In this document: positions 1 through 12,600 of the stretch, in pieces
Layout: the number at the start of each line of letters is the position of its first letter
How positions within the stretch are numbered: the first letter of the stretch is position 1
Origin: Eremophila alpestris peregrina
Lineage: Eukaryota; Chordata; Aves; Passeriformes; Alaudidae
Assembly (NCBI GenBank): GCA_009792885.1
Contig: WMCF01000025.1
Coordinates: 7,565,771 to 7,629,770 of the forward strand
Direction of reading: 5' to 3'
DNA length: 64,000 nucleotides
The notes under the pieces: generated by a model
Told to the model about the DNA's origin: nothing
The model's input: the letters and a program-made list of their open reading frames with translations, nothing else
The model's database searches: none
Made by a program: the position numbers and the translations under genes

Positions 1-589
1 TGGGCTCTGCTGTATCAGAGAGGGAAGAGCATCTCAATTCTTTAGATAGGAAGCTTGCTGAAAGTATTTGATGTGGTCTGTGGGTGTATCTTCATTGTGC
101 CTGCTTTTCCACATACAAACACCTGCTGCTACTTCATAAACATACAGTAAAATCTGGAGTATTTCTGTTCATCTAAAGGATATGTCTAGATGTACTTGCT
201 GGTTTTTAAACCTGAACATTTGGAAAAATCTTCCCTTAAACTCTTCCAATTTCAGTAAAGCTGTCCTGTAAGGAAAGGAAGGAGCAGCAGGGAAGGAAAT
301 TGATAAAAGCTTGTCTCTCAAATTGGAAATAAATAATGAAAAGAATTTGCTTAAATTTATTCTCTGCTAGCTGGATTGGTAATTATTAGTTATTTTGTGT
401 TAAAGAAGCCAAATTTCCTCTAACGTTGCGTCTGTTGGAAAAAATGTGTTTGTACAGAGAATTCATAGTAAAGTAACTTTTTTATTTGGCTATATCCTTA
501 ACAACTGGAGAAAAGTACTGAGCTTTGTGAAAGTAAAAGGAAGTGAGCATTCATAATTGCAAGATGTTTTCCTGCTGTGTTCTTTTCAG
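1..589 (+). other. Partial TENT4A intron entering the window
   Basis: AT-rich intronic sequence up to the acceptor AG at 588-589. No residues of the preceding TENT4A exon are encoded here, so that exon lies outside the window. Nothing else recognised. Confidence 0.8.
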
Positions 590-636
590 GTCCAGATATT
601 TGGCAGCTTTAGTACAGGGCTTTATCTTCCAACTAG
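590..636 (+). CDS. TENT4A: TENT4A coding exon a: GS motif of the nucleotidyltransferase fold
   Basis: This 47-nt exon follows a pyrimidine-rich acceptor (TTCTTTTCAG) and precedes donor GTAAGT. It encodes VQIFGSFSTGLYLPT and ends two bases into a Ser codon. GSFS is the glycine-serine element that positions the triphosphate in polymerase-beta-type nucleotidyltransferases. It is the first coding exon visible. The residues before it (the end of the N-terminal helix) must come from an exon upstream of base 1, since nothing in 1-589 resembles them. Confidence 0.93.
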
Positions 637-3600
637 GTAAGTAATAGTTTGTTCTTGTCTTCTTTTAGAGAAATGGTAAATTTCAAATTGGAGTTTAGAA
701 TGGAATGTGCAAGTGTGTCAAACTTTCAGTAAAACGTCTATGTAATATTTCATATGACAAAGGGAAGAGCTTTTGAACTTCAAGACTAGTGATAAATATT
801 TGATCTATCATCTTACTGCTCTGCTCCACTTATTGACCCTTTGGTGAATTACCTTTTCTTCCTTGGGTTTGGGATTAGTCTTTTTTTTTTTTTTTTTAAG
901 AGACACTAAAACTGAATGTTTAGCATTTCCCTTGTAAAGATTGTATTTTGTTGAATAAGATGAATTACTGAGAATGTGTCACTTATCACAGAGTTGCTGT
1001 GTAAAGCATCTTTTTTCTTGAGAGCAAAATGTCTTGCTTAATTTGGCATTTTATATCACTTAATGGTTCAATTGGCTGTGGAAACCTGTGTAGCTCTGCG
1101 TTAAAGATGATGTTGTCTTTACATCAATTAAATTTTTGGAAGGAAAGCACTGGAAATTATGTTTCTATGCACACCAATCACTGATAAAATTCTTTTTTTA
1201 TTAAAATGCCTGTCAACATGAGTAGATAGTCGAGGGATGGAATTGGACTGTGGAAGTCAGAGGGGAGGGAGTATGAAAGGTAAAAGGAAAAGGAACACAA
1301 AGAAGAACTCATCAGAGTAATGGGAGCAATAAACTAGAATATTGCTTTGTGTCTAAAAACCCTATGGACTCTCTTGCTTAACATTCCTAGAAGAAGCTTA
1401 TTGGGAACCTGCATTGCAAATAGCAAAATGATCACCTTGTACGGCTTGTAATATGTAGAATGCCAATCTCACCATATTTTTTGGTAGTGTATTGTGCTTT
1501 CGACTTAATGGATTTCATGCTGTGTTCTTTTTGTCTAGTGATATTGATCTAGTTGTTTTTGGGAAATGGGAACGACCCCCTTTACAGCTGTTGGAGCAAG
1601 CACTGAGAAAACACAATGTGGCTGAGCCATATTCCATTAAAGTACTTGACAAAGCTACGGTAAGTCAGTGGCTTTGGAATGCTGAACTGAAAAACTTTCA
1701 GACCCCTTCAGATGTTGGTGATAAATAGTATTCTTAATTCCTGAAGCAAGCTATATTGTCTTAAGCTCTCTGCAAGATCTCAGTGGAGTCTGTATGTGCT
1801 TAGCAATAGCATGGAGTCTTTTACATGGACATCAGTAATTCTATGTACTGTGTTTGCTGAAGGCTGTGCTTTATGCTTAATTGTCAATAAAGATCTGAAA
1901 GTTAGTATTTGCAAAATATCCAGTAAAATAAGTTGTTAACTATTTGCATAATGTTTTTCCACTGAGGTGAATTTGTTAAGCCAGTAACTAGAGCTGTCTA
2001 GCTTTCAACACGGTTTTCAGGTTGTCTTGTTTCTGATGGCATAGTGAAGTGTTCCAAACCTAACCCTGGGTTTTCCTGTCCAAAATATACTACTTGAGAG
2101 CTTTATGCCGTTTGTGAGACTGATGTGTGTTATCTCTTGCATCTTTCTTGTAAGCCTGAATCATGTTGAATATATTAAAAACTTAATGCATGAGAATTTT
2201 ATGTTTCTGAGCAAGTGATGTTTTCTTCAGGGGACTAAGGTGAGTATTCTGAACTTCTGCTAGCAAGCTTCTGTTTCGTGGTCTCTAAAACAGTCTTCCT
2301 CTTTTAGGTTCATAGTATTTCTGTGGCTTTTGTTAGAGTAACAGTAGCTTTGGTAGTCTTTGGTTTACCTGAGAACTAATGGGATTTTCAGAATCTGTAT
2401 TACCAGTTAATGATGGAAAATGGCCCTAGGCTAGGCTTACAATTCTACTATCCCTTCTTGTTTCTTTCTTCTGATGTTAGTATAAAATGGTGCTGTACTT
2501 CTGCTCTTTTTTGTTTTCCATTTCAGATTAAAAATTTGAGGAGTTCAATTTAAAATAAATGCTATCAGCTGAATTTTAGGTTATGATTGTAAGATAATTT
2601 TGTAGGGCAGTGCCTTCCAGGTGATGGTGTGAAGCGAAACTTACATATTCAGTCATTTTATATTAATTTATTCCTGCCATATTGCTATGGCTGCTTTGCT
2701 TTATCTCTTCTGGCTTTCATTTGACTCTGCATTGAACCAGTTCATCTTGATAAACCAACAGGCATTACTTCATGCGAGGTTGGTTTTCTGTCAGTTCAGT
2801 AAGTGGATGGTGCAATGCTGGGTCAGAGGAATGCAGTTCCCACAGATTATGAGATTAGAAGATCTCCTATTAACTGGAATGAGTCATTAAATTAAGTAAA
2901 TTGTCATATGAAACACTGCTATTGCAGTTATGAGGGCAGATAGCTAATGGCTATGGGAGAGCACCACAGTGATGGTAAGTTAATGTGGTTGTACATTACT
3001 CATCTCCCTAGAAAGCATTCACTTGTCAGTCAGGTTAGGATTGTTACCTCCTCTCAGACAGACTTCATAGTTGCATTCATTTGGACTGCTGGTGTCCATG
3101 AGTAAGCTAGGGAACAGCACCAGTGTTGTATTTCTGGGGATTCACATTCTTGTCTTAATCTTTCCAGGTACCAATAATAAAACTCACTGACCAGGAGACA
3201 GAAGTGAAAGTTGACATCAGTTTTAATGTAGAAACTGGTGTGAAGGCAGCTCGATTTATCAAGGAATACATGAAGGTATCAGCCATGTGTTGAATGTTAT
3301 GCTACTTACCAAGGATGTACTAGATGCTTAGCTAACCTTTGTTGGTATGGTTTGACAATTTATTGCTGAAGACTATTCTCATTAATACTAATTAAACACA
3401 GATATTTTAATTTATTATCTATTGGGGTCCATCAGTGTTCCCTTTGAGTGCTAGGTGTTTGAGTGAATAAACCTGTACACTGTGAAAAGACTTCTACAGT
3501 CAGGTCTAGATTTGTAGACAGGAACTAAACTTTGCTTCTGAAGCAAGTGTATTTTCAACTTCTGCTTACTTTGAATTTAAGTGATGCTGCATTATGAATA

Positions 3601-6600
3601 CTGTCTTGCTAAACTGTCAAAAAGCAATTCTTGTGTAGCTACACACTTAAGTTTCCTTTTGTGCTCTGTAGTAAAAGTACTATTTAGAGTGAAAGCTTTA
3701 ACTATGGTGACACTGGCATTCAAAGAAGGATATAAAAATCTTACTGTTTAGGTGGGAAATAAATCTGATAAGTAAGGTCTTCTGTCTTATATAAGAGTTG
3801 AAGTCTGTTCATCCATTTCTAGAATAAAAAAGCATGTTTTAGTTCTTCCCCATGGAAACACTGTATAGCACAGCAATGGGAATATTTTTGTATTAGATAA
3901 CACTTGTGTGCTGAGATTGTGTACTTCTTTACCTGTTTTGGAATGTTGACATTGTCATTGATAAGACTTACTTTGCTTTGCAGAAATATTCTTTGCTACC
4001 TTACTTGATTTTAGTATTAAAACAGTTCCTCCTTCAGAGGGATTTGAATGAAGTTTTTACTGGTGGAATTAGCTCTTACAGCCTAATTTTAATGGCAATT
4101 AGTTTCCTGCAGGTAAGTCTGTTCCTTGTTTGTTCTATGTTCTTCAAAATAGTTTGGGTTCTGTAACTATGCCCTTTTATTGTACTGTTCCTTCAGATGC
4201 CCCTTGCAATGCACAGCATTACTGTTACAGCTCTGAGTGTTTGACTCTTGAAAGATCCTGTGGACTACCTCTCAAACATCCAGGATCTATCCTGTGTGAA
4301 GTAGAAGAGCAGCAGGAGCCTTGTGGAAGGCATAGAGGCTGTGCATTGCTCTGGGCCTGTACCTGAATCACCATAATGGTGCTTCATAAATCTGCAGGAT
4401 GCATTTTGTCTTTTGCTTCCCAGACTACTGGTACTGAATGTGCAGAGTCGTTGATTTCAGTGTTTATTAAAATGATGAAATCTAACAGTCAAGTTGTTTT
4501 TTTTACTTATATGTTGGTTAGGTTTTGACATGTTTAAGACTGGTAGATGCTGTACTTGACTGATGAGATAGCCAAGTTACGATGTCTCAAACAAATTACA
4601 ACTTCTCAATGTATTTTTGTGACAGTGAGCCTGGTCACAGGGATGATGAGGTATGGTGTTAGCATCTCTCAGCAGCTGTGGTAATGGAAATGTATTCTGC
4701 TGCTGGTGGTGTTGACTGAAACATTACTATTGATTTTGTGTACCAAATATACTAACTGGAGATACAGACACACTGTATTTCAGTTGTGGCAACTAGATTG
4801 CCCCCCACTTTCTGAAAACGTTGAGGGGTGGATTTACTGTAGAAAATCGGGTACTACTTTGTTACTAACTAGGCTATAAATCAGTATGCAGTACTTCTTT
4901 CTTGCTTTTGACGTAGGGATAAGAATTGCCTAATCGTCAAAAAGCTACGTGGGGAAAGATGAAAGAGTTCTTTGGCTTGCAGATACCGCTGAAGTGCTGC
5001 CCCCTCTCGGTTCTGTGAGAGTGGTTTAAGTACCTCAGGAGTGAATGACTCAGTTGAGATTTACGTGAAGAAATGAGAGCTGTTTAAATGAGAGCTTTTT
5101 GTTGCCCTGTGCTATGGTCTGAAAAATACTAATTTTTAATAAGCAAAAACTGGTTTGTGTTACAGCTGCATCCAAGAATTGATGCCAGAAGAGCTGATGA
5201 AAACCTTGGAATGCTTCTAATAGAATTTTTTGAACTCTATGGAAGGAATTTTAACTACTTGAAAACTGGTATTAGAATAAAAAACGGAGGTGCCTATATT
5301 GCCAAAGAAGAAATCATGAAAGTCATGACTAATGGATACAGACCATCCATGCTATGTATTGAAGATCCTCTCCTGCCTGGTAAGACTATACACTTCTTGC
5401 AGTGTTCCAGAGCTCTGGCTCAGCTTGTGCTCTCAGCTTGCATTAGTCTGTCAGATGAGTTAAGAAGCTGCACTGGGAAGAGGCTGTTGCTGGCATAGAG
5501 GTACAGTCAGGTAGGAGGGCTGAGGGATATGGACCTGAGCTCTCCCAGTGTTCTTAGCCTGAGTAAATTGGATTGCATGCAAACAGTGCAGTTGCATAAT
5601 ACTTTGGAGATCCAGAACTGTGTTGAGTACATAATACAATTCTCTGACAGCACTGAGAGGTAGTGAAAGGAAGAATTCCAGGAAATCCTGGAAGGGGATT
5701 TTTAGCAGAATAGCTCTCCATTATTTGCTGTGAGAATGAGATTAAAAGGTGTAGCTTTTCTTGCCACAGTCCGTGGTGCCATGCTTCAGATAAATCACAC
5801 CATATGGGAAAGAAATGCCCCAGATGCAGAACCAGTCTTGCAGGGCAGTGCCACAGAGACTACACAGGAACAGGGGTGGGTATCTGTGAAAACCAGCTGC
5901 ATTGTGGTGGTGTGGAGAGTGCTTTGCATAACTGGCTTCTGTGCTGCACAGGGATCTTTAGGGAATGCCAGTTTTAGAGTTGCATGTTCTTTCGAAAGTA
6001 CTTACCATAAAATTATTTTTTTTTAGATTTGGTTTTGATTCAGTAACCCTCAAAATAATTGAGCTTAATTTTGGCTAAGTGCCTCGGGAGAATTTCCAGC
6101 TTTATAGTACTCAGTTTGTATTCTATTTAGACCATCACAAGTAGCTGAAATTCCAAACCAGCTTTTTAACAAAGTCAATTTTCAGTTAATTTGGACTTCA
6201 GCACAAGTACTTCTAGAATGAATTGGCAGTCAGAGTCCATACTGTCACATCTTGTGTGTGGACTGCTTATTTACAGCACTTTTAAAGCAAATACCATGGA
6301 TCAGGAGCTGAAGCCTGGCACCTTTCTAAATAGTCAATATGCTAAATGTTCATAGTTCCCTAGAACAGGTTGCAGGCTGTGGTACTCATTAGTCTAATCA
6401 TGTCTCTGATCTGTTTGTAACTAAGTTTGTGTCCTTCGTGACTGTTGTACTTGGCCAGGCATAGGTTAGGGTGTGACTGTGCAGAACTGTCACTGAGATT
6501 TCCTTTAGGAGCTGGGTGCTTACTTGCCTGAAGACCCATTTGAATAGCAGCATGGGCCATAATTGTTTAGAGTCAAAAATCTTTACTGCCCTTCAGTTCT

Positions 6601-9600
6601 GTTCCTTTCTATCTGCTGGGGACTGAAGGAGAGCAAATTGCATGTGCTACGCAATGTTTTAATTACTGCTGATAGTACTCTGGAAAAGAAAAAAGACCTT
6701 TCAAGTCTAATAGGGGCTCTGAGCTGTTCCTCCTAGCATTAATCTTGCAGGAACAAAGAACTGTAGTTTAGAAGAAAGAATAGCTATATGCTGTCAAAGA
6801 GTTGATAAGAATTAAATTCCAGAAGAGTTTGTATGGTGCGAGATAATTTAATTTTACAGGACACAGTGTTTTGGCAATGGAAATGAAAGCCGACAATATT
6901 TTGAAGTTATCTGACCACTATGTCTCATAAGGATATTTTTTAGCAGCTACCACAGACCTTCAGAACTTGCCAGATGAAGCTAGGAGGAAAATTACATTGA
7001 ACATATAGGATGACTCTTTGAATCAGATCTGATGAGTACAGCCTCCTTAGATACAGACTTAATCACATATTCCTACAGTATCTAAAATTGCCTGTCAAGT
7101 GTATGTTAGTAACATCTAGAATTCTGTTAATTAGTTCAGTTCTTTTAGTCCTTCTGGCCCAGTACAAAAATCTTTTCCAAGGGTCCAGGTCCTTGCGCAG
7201 TTTACAAGTCATTTCTGATTAGTTTGTGTTGAGATCCACTCAGTGTCTGACTCTGAGGGTTGGTGGCAGTACTGTGAAGGAGATGAAAATAAGTTATTTA
7301 GATAAAGAGTGAACACAGATGTCTTGACTTAAAGTAGCATAAGCTGCTGCAGAGTTTTACCCGTGCGAACCTGTGTTTCCACTGTGCGCACAAGTTTTTA
7401 ATTTTGTTTTTCAATCCCTTTTATTTTTTTTAGCCTGATCACAACTGTCTCTAAAGTTACTGTTAAGCCTTCGAAGAATACTTGAAAAGATGGCTTCTTA
7501 ATCCCAAAATGAGACAAAATACAGGGACAAAAAGAACTCTCCCTTTCAATTTCTTGAAGATTATCAAAGTAGTGTAAAAGTTGCTCCTGTGAGTGTATGC
7601 ACCAGTTCAGCAATGGGTTACTGAAGGGTGTAACTGAAAAGAATAGCTTTAAAAGGGTCTTGTAGGAACAGGAATATGTTTAGTGAGATTAGTTTCTTTA
7701 AGTTGGAGGAACTGTTTTTTATTCAGCATGAAATGGTGGGTGATGTCCAGCTAAGAGATGAAAGGTGTCATCAGGGGGATGTGATACATCATTCTACCTG
7801 CTCATTACGTTCTGTTAGTTCCTGGATTTGGGAGAAACTGGCATCAAACTGTTGTGGTGGTGTTGTTCTGGTTGTAGTGGATTTTCTTAGGTTCTTTTAG
7901 GTACTGCAGGGTATTCAGAGACTGATCAATGTGTGCCAGAAGATAATTTCTGTGATTTAAGAACCAGGATTCCAACAAAGATGTCAGAAGACTACACTTC
8001 AAGTGGGAAGCTTGTTGAAGTCTGGATTTGAGTTATCAGACTAATATAGTGGTGATGTATTTTGAAATAATTTATACTTGATCTCTGTATGTAGTCGAAG
8101 ATCTTTTGAGTTAGTGTCCTAAGACAGGGTAATGAGATGGAAGTCATTCCCTCAGCATTGTCTAAAGGAGGGAGTTTCCATCTTGTAGCTGCACCGTTTC
8201 AGTTTCTCAAAGCACTTGTCCCTTTGGGAAATTTGTCAAAAGTAAAAGCATTAAGGAGAACTGGAAAGCCAGGCACTCAGAAGTTTGTTCACAGGAATAT
8301 GTAGGAGGAGGGTAGATGATATCATTGTGGAAGAGGTTTGTCTGGAGTTGGTCTAGCAGTATCCTGTCTTGGAAGACATAACTGTTTACAGTTGACAAAT
8401 CTTTTAATCTGTGGTTGTAAAACAAACTTGGTACTTATCCAGCACACTGTTGGGGAGCTTGTTACTTTATACTTTTTTGAGTCAGGTGATTATCAAGGTC
8501 CTCCAGTCGTTTCTGATGCTCAGAACAGGAATAATTTTGATCTAGTTTCAGACTGGCAGCAGCTAGAGTAGGTAAATTGCTACTCTTAACACCAAGTTTA
8601 AAACTTGGAGTTCCACCTGTGCTGCTCTATTAATGGGGAAATTTGTTCTTTATTCTGAATTGATCTGGGCAGTAATGAAAGTTCTAAACTTTAAATTCAA
8701 TGTGTTTTCTTTGAAAAGACAGTCCTTAACTTGCAGGGTTTATTATGCTTCATGTTGCTTGCTTCTGCATCTTGATAGGTCACAAGTACAGGAAGTAAAT
8801 AGGTTTGAGATTGGCAACATCTATGAGATTCTCTTCCAGCCTTAGTGGCTGCTCAAAATTATTCAGTGCAGCTTTTCAGTATCAGCTATTTGTCATTGGA
8901 ACCTGCAAATATGTATGTTTGTGTGTGTGTCTAAAACATAAGAGTTTATTAGAATATACAGGTTCATTGAAGTTAGCATTTGAAAGAACCTCTTTAATGC
9001 TGAATGTTGCAAAAAGCTGTTTACTAGCTAATGGCTTAACATAAATGGGTCTGCTTCAGTCCTAGCTCATGGTCTTACCTTTACCTTTTCAGGCCGTGTT
9101 CTTAAAACTGCTTCAGGTAAAGGAAGGCTACCTGATGGAGTGGTAATACTGATAGCAAGTGATGGAAATTTTGGACATGCTCCTTTAGGGATGAAGGCTT
9201 TGTAAGAAAGAATAAGGATTGAATTATGCATGAAATCACACACCATTGTTATCTGCTAATGTACATCTGAGGATTGAAGTATGTATGATTTTTTTAAAGA
9301 GTGACAGCATTTGGCTTGCGTGCTTTAACTGATCAGTCTAGATTGTGACAAAAGAAGGATGCACAGTTATGTAAGACATGGCTCTCTAATGAGTGATCTC
9401 TCAGAAAAATCTATTCAGGGCAGCAAATGCAAATGTGTGATCTTCTGGCTTCTTTAATATGTTGCTTTCTGGATTGGCTAGGGTCATCTTTATACAGACT
9501 TGGCAGGTGCAGTTCACAGTAGTTCCAGCTGCAGCCCAAGTAGAAAGCTCTGCAGACTGTATAATTGATTAAGACCTGTTTATTCAGACATTTTTATTAA

Positions 9601-12600
9601 CTAGTTACGGGTGCAGAAATAAGGCAATCCAGGAACCTAATATGGTATGGCATAAGTTATTCTGCCTCTGTTCTCAAATCAGCTTCAATCAAAACTCAAA
9701 CAAAACTTCATTGATTTAAACTAAACTGCCCAAGTTTACTGTAAGTGGTTTAGGGAAGGCTTAGGCTTTCTTTTTCTGGCACAACAGAGAAGGTAGTGAC
9801 AACTGAGTAAAGGAATAGCCAATATTTTGTGGCAGCCCTGTCTTCATTTTGGTATAACTTTATGCAGGATACATGTCAAATGTACCTACTTAGCATTAGG
9901 CTAGACGAAACTAATACAGATTCTTTGATTGTGCATTGAGTGTGTATTCTTGATTCCTGTTATGTGACTTTATAGAATCACTTTGGTTGGAAAAGAGCTA
10001 ACATCAAGTCCAACCACAGATGGCCTTGAATTTAGTGGTCGGTGTGATTATGTGTGTTCAGTCACTTGTATTTATTCCATTTCTGTATCACTTCTCAATT
10101 TAATTCTCTTACATAGCTATGTTTACAATGTCATTATGTGGCTGGAAACAAGTGTCCTGCTTCTGAAAAGCCCTGAATTAATCATGAATTAATCTGAATT
10201 GATACTGAATTAATCATGACTTTTCTAGCAGAATTAACATTGTGTTCTGATATTGTGACCACTAAAATATTTTCGTCACTTTCCAGCCACCTCTGGACTA
10301 AGTCCTTCATGAAGTCCTCTGTGAAGAACATTACTGTATGTTTCCTCCTAGATTTACTCTCCTAGACCCCCACTGATCTCTCCTTTTACTTCAGAATAGA
10401 GTCCAAGAGTAAAGAAACCATTTGGAGAGGCTTCTGTAACTTTGAGCCTAGTGGCTGCTGGATGCCACAGTGGCGCATTCAGAGCAAGATACTCAGTTAT
10501 GTCAGTAAACAGGGAGTGTTTCTTGGTCAGTTTTTATTTGACCTTGTGAATTACTGAAAAAATTCTGTTTTCCCAAAATGCTTTTATGTTTTCACTCAAT
10601 TTTCATTGATTGTGCTTTTCTGTTAGAGTGGCATTGTGGTTGGAGAATTTTGAAAGGAGTCTTGTGTTTTTTCTCCTGGATGGCAGATCTCAGCATGTTT
10701 GTCTGTAGTGGCTTGCTGGACAAAACACTCAGGGGAGTAGTATTCCTCTAAAGTCAAGTTCAGCCTTGTTGGATTCAGTCCTCCAAAGGATGGATTCTGT
10801 CCTTTACCCATCAGTTTTTCAAAGCAGAGTTTTCATTGACTTCTTTTATTCATGGGCTCTGATCTGATTTTCATATTTGGTGGTTCATCGTTTTCTAGTG
10901 TTCTCACAGCATTTCACACATCATTCTGAAGGAGGGAAACCTTTCACTGTGAGCAGTTTTCTACCCACTCAAGACCCAGTCTGTATTTTATGCAATTTGA
11001 AAGCAGTTTTACTTGTTTCTTAAATTGAGTGCTGACAGTGAATTTTGATGTCTGGTGCCAAATACATCCACAGAAAGCCCCCCAAATGCTTTCTGCTAGT
11101 AACAGAATGATTGTTCTAGGTTTTAGATGGGAGATCTGTTCTTGTACATTGTCACTGTTACAGAAGGTGTACAATGTTCTTAACTTCTGCAGTTCCTCAC
11201 ACGGCAATAGATTTGGAAAGGGTTCCAGTTAAAATGTCACTCATGCCTAAAGTAGGGTAGTTGAGAGTGCCACAAACTTTATCAAAAACAGTACTATAAA
11301 AGTTTCTGGAATCTTCTAGGATAAATTTTTGAAAAACTGGCTTATCCTGTGGAGATAAATATCTGTATGTGCTGGTTTATTAATCTGCAGTTTTGATAAT
11401 GTTAAATAGGGTTTGGTGTGAGTCTGTCTGACCTGATGAAGGTAATGTGGTTACACAAGTAAATTTTTAAACTGGATTTGGCCTGCAGGAACTCTACTGG
11501 TAAGTGAGATATGATGCTTTAAGCTTGGTAGGTTCCCTCTTGAAGACAGTTTAAAGAGCTTTAAGCTGATCTCTATGCTGTTTCTTTCAAGCACTATATG
11601 TGAGTATTTTAAAAGTGGTAAATTGAATGCATAATATTAAGTGTCATTCCTAAGATCAACTTCTGTTGAAATAGGTGTGGCTAGGATGGGATAACCAGTT
11701 TAAACATAGTTAAGCTGTATTCTTAAGGCTTCTGAGCTTTAAGTATGAGTAATGTTTTGGTAACTGACATTAAAAAAAAGATGATCTGATGACTGTCACA
11801 TTATTTCAGGAAACGACGTTGGCAGAAGTTCTTACGGTGCCATGCAAGTGAAACAAGTTTTTGATTATGCCTACATTGTTCTTAGCCATGCAGTATCACC
11901 ACTTGCAAGATCATATCCAAATAGAGATTCTGAGAGGTAATTAGTTCACTTTTTCAATATCCATTTGTCTGTGTAATCAGTTAGGAATGCCTGGGTGTAG
12001 ATTCAAAAAGGAATGTTGTTATTTATTGTTTAATTATGGTTGTATTGAAATCTGCACAGAAGTTTGAGCTGCCCAGGGATAAGAATGCAATGCCTCAATG
12101 TGCAGCATTGAAATGAAGAGAGTATGATAAAACCCAGGATGAATCCAACGTAAGATTCTGATAGTGTGGAAGGGAGCCAGAAGATAATTGGTCTTTCCTG
12201 AAACGTTCTGCTTGAAGTATTTCAAAGGAGAGTTTGCTGGTTTAATGTTTACTATGATGCATGTCTGTATTGTGGCAGAAAGAAATGTCTGTGATCAAAT
12301 AGCTTGTTTAGACAATTAGAAAACTAGACAACAAGGCTAAGAATTTCCTGGTTCTTTAATACATGCCCCCATCAGCTGTTTTAAAAGACTTGATAAGTAT
12401 TGAAGAATTAAAAAAAATTAAAGGTGCTATATCAAAAAAACCTAGTAGAATCAGTCCCATTTGATCATAATGCCAGAACTGCCATTAAAAGTAGCATACT
12501 TCTAGATGTGCCATTTTTAATGCAGTTCTTAGTGTCTTTCATAGAAACACAACCAGTACTTTGAGCTCTCACCTTTGCAATTTCTGTTTTTTTGAAAGAG

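Larger units (their letters stand above)
5380..11809 (+). other. TENT4A intron, 6430 bp
   Basis: GTAAGA to TTATTTCAG. It holds a short antisense CR1 3' end (9972-10016), a short GT-rich run near 8918-8932 and a small AT-rich direct repeat at 10172-10220. Several open frames of 60-90 codons occur on both strands without recognisable similarity and fit chance. Confidence 0.75.

Noticed and set aside
5380..5498. Extension of exon e past its donor to an in-frame stop at 5496-5498
   Set aside because: The GTAAGA donor is good, the next exon continues the conserved GNDVGRSS motif in phase, and the extension resembles nothing.
8918..8932. GT-rich run as a microsatellite
   Set aside because: Only about six repeat units with interruptions, so not worth calling.
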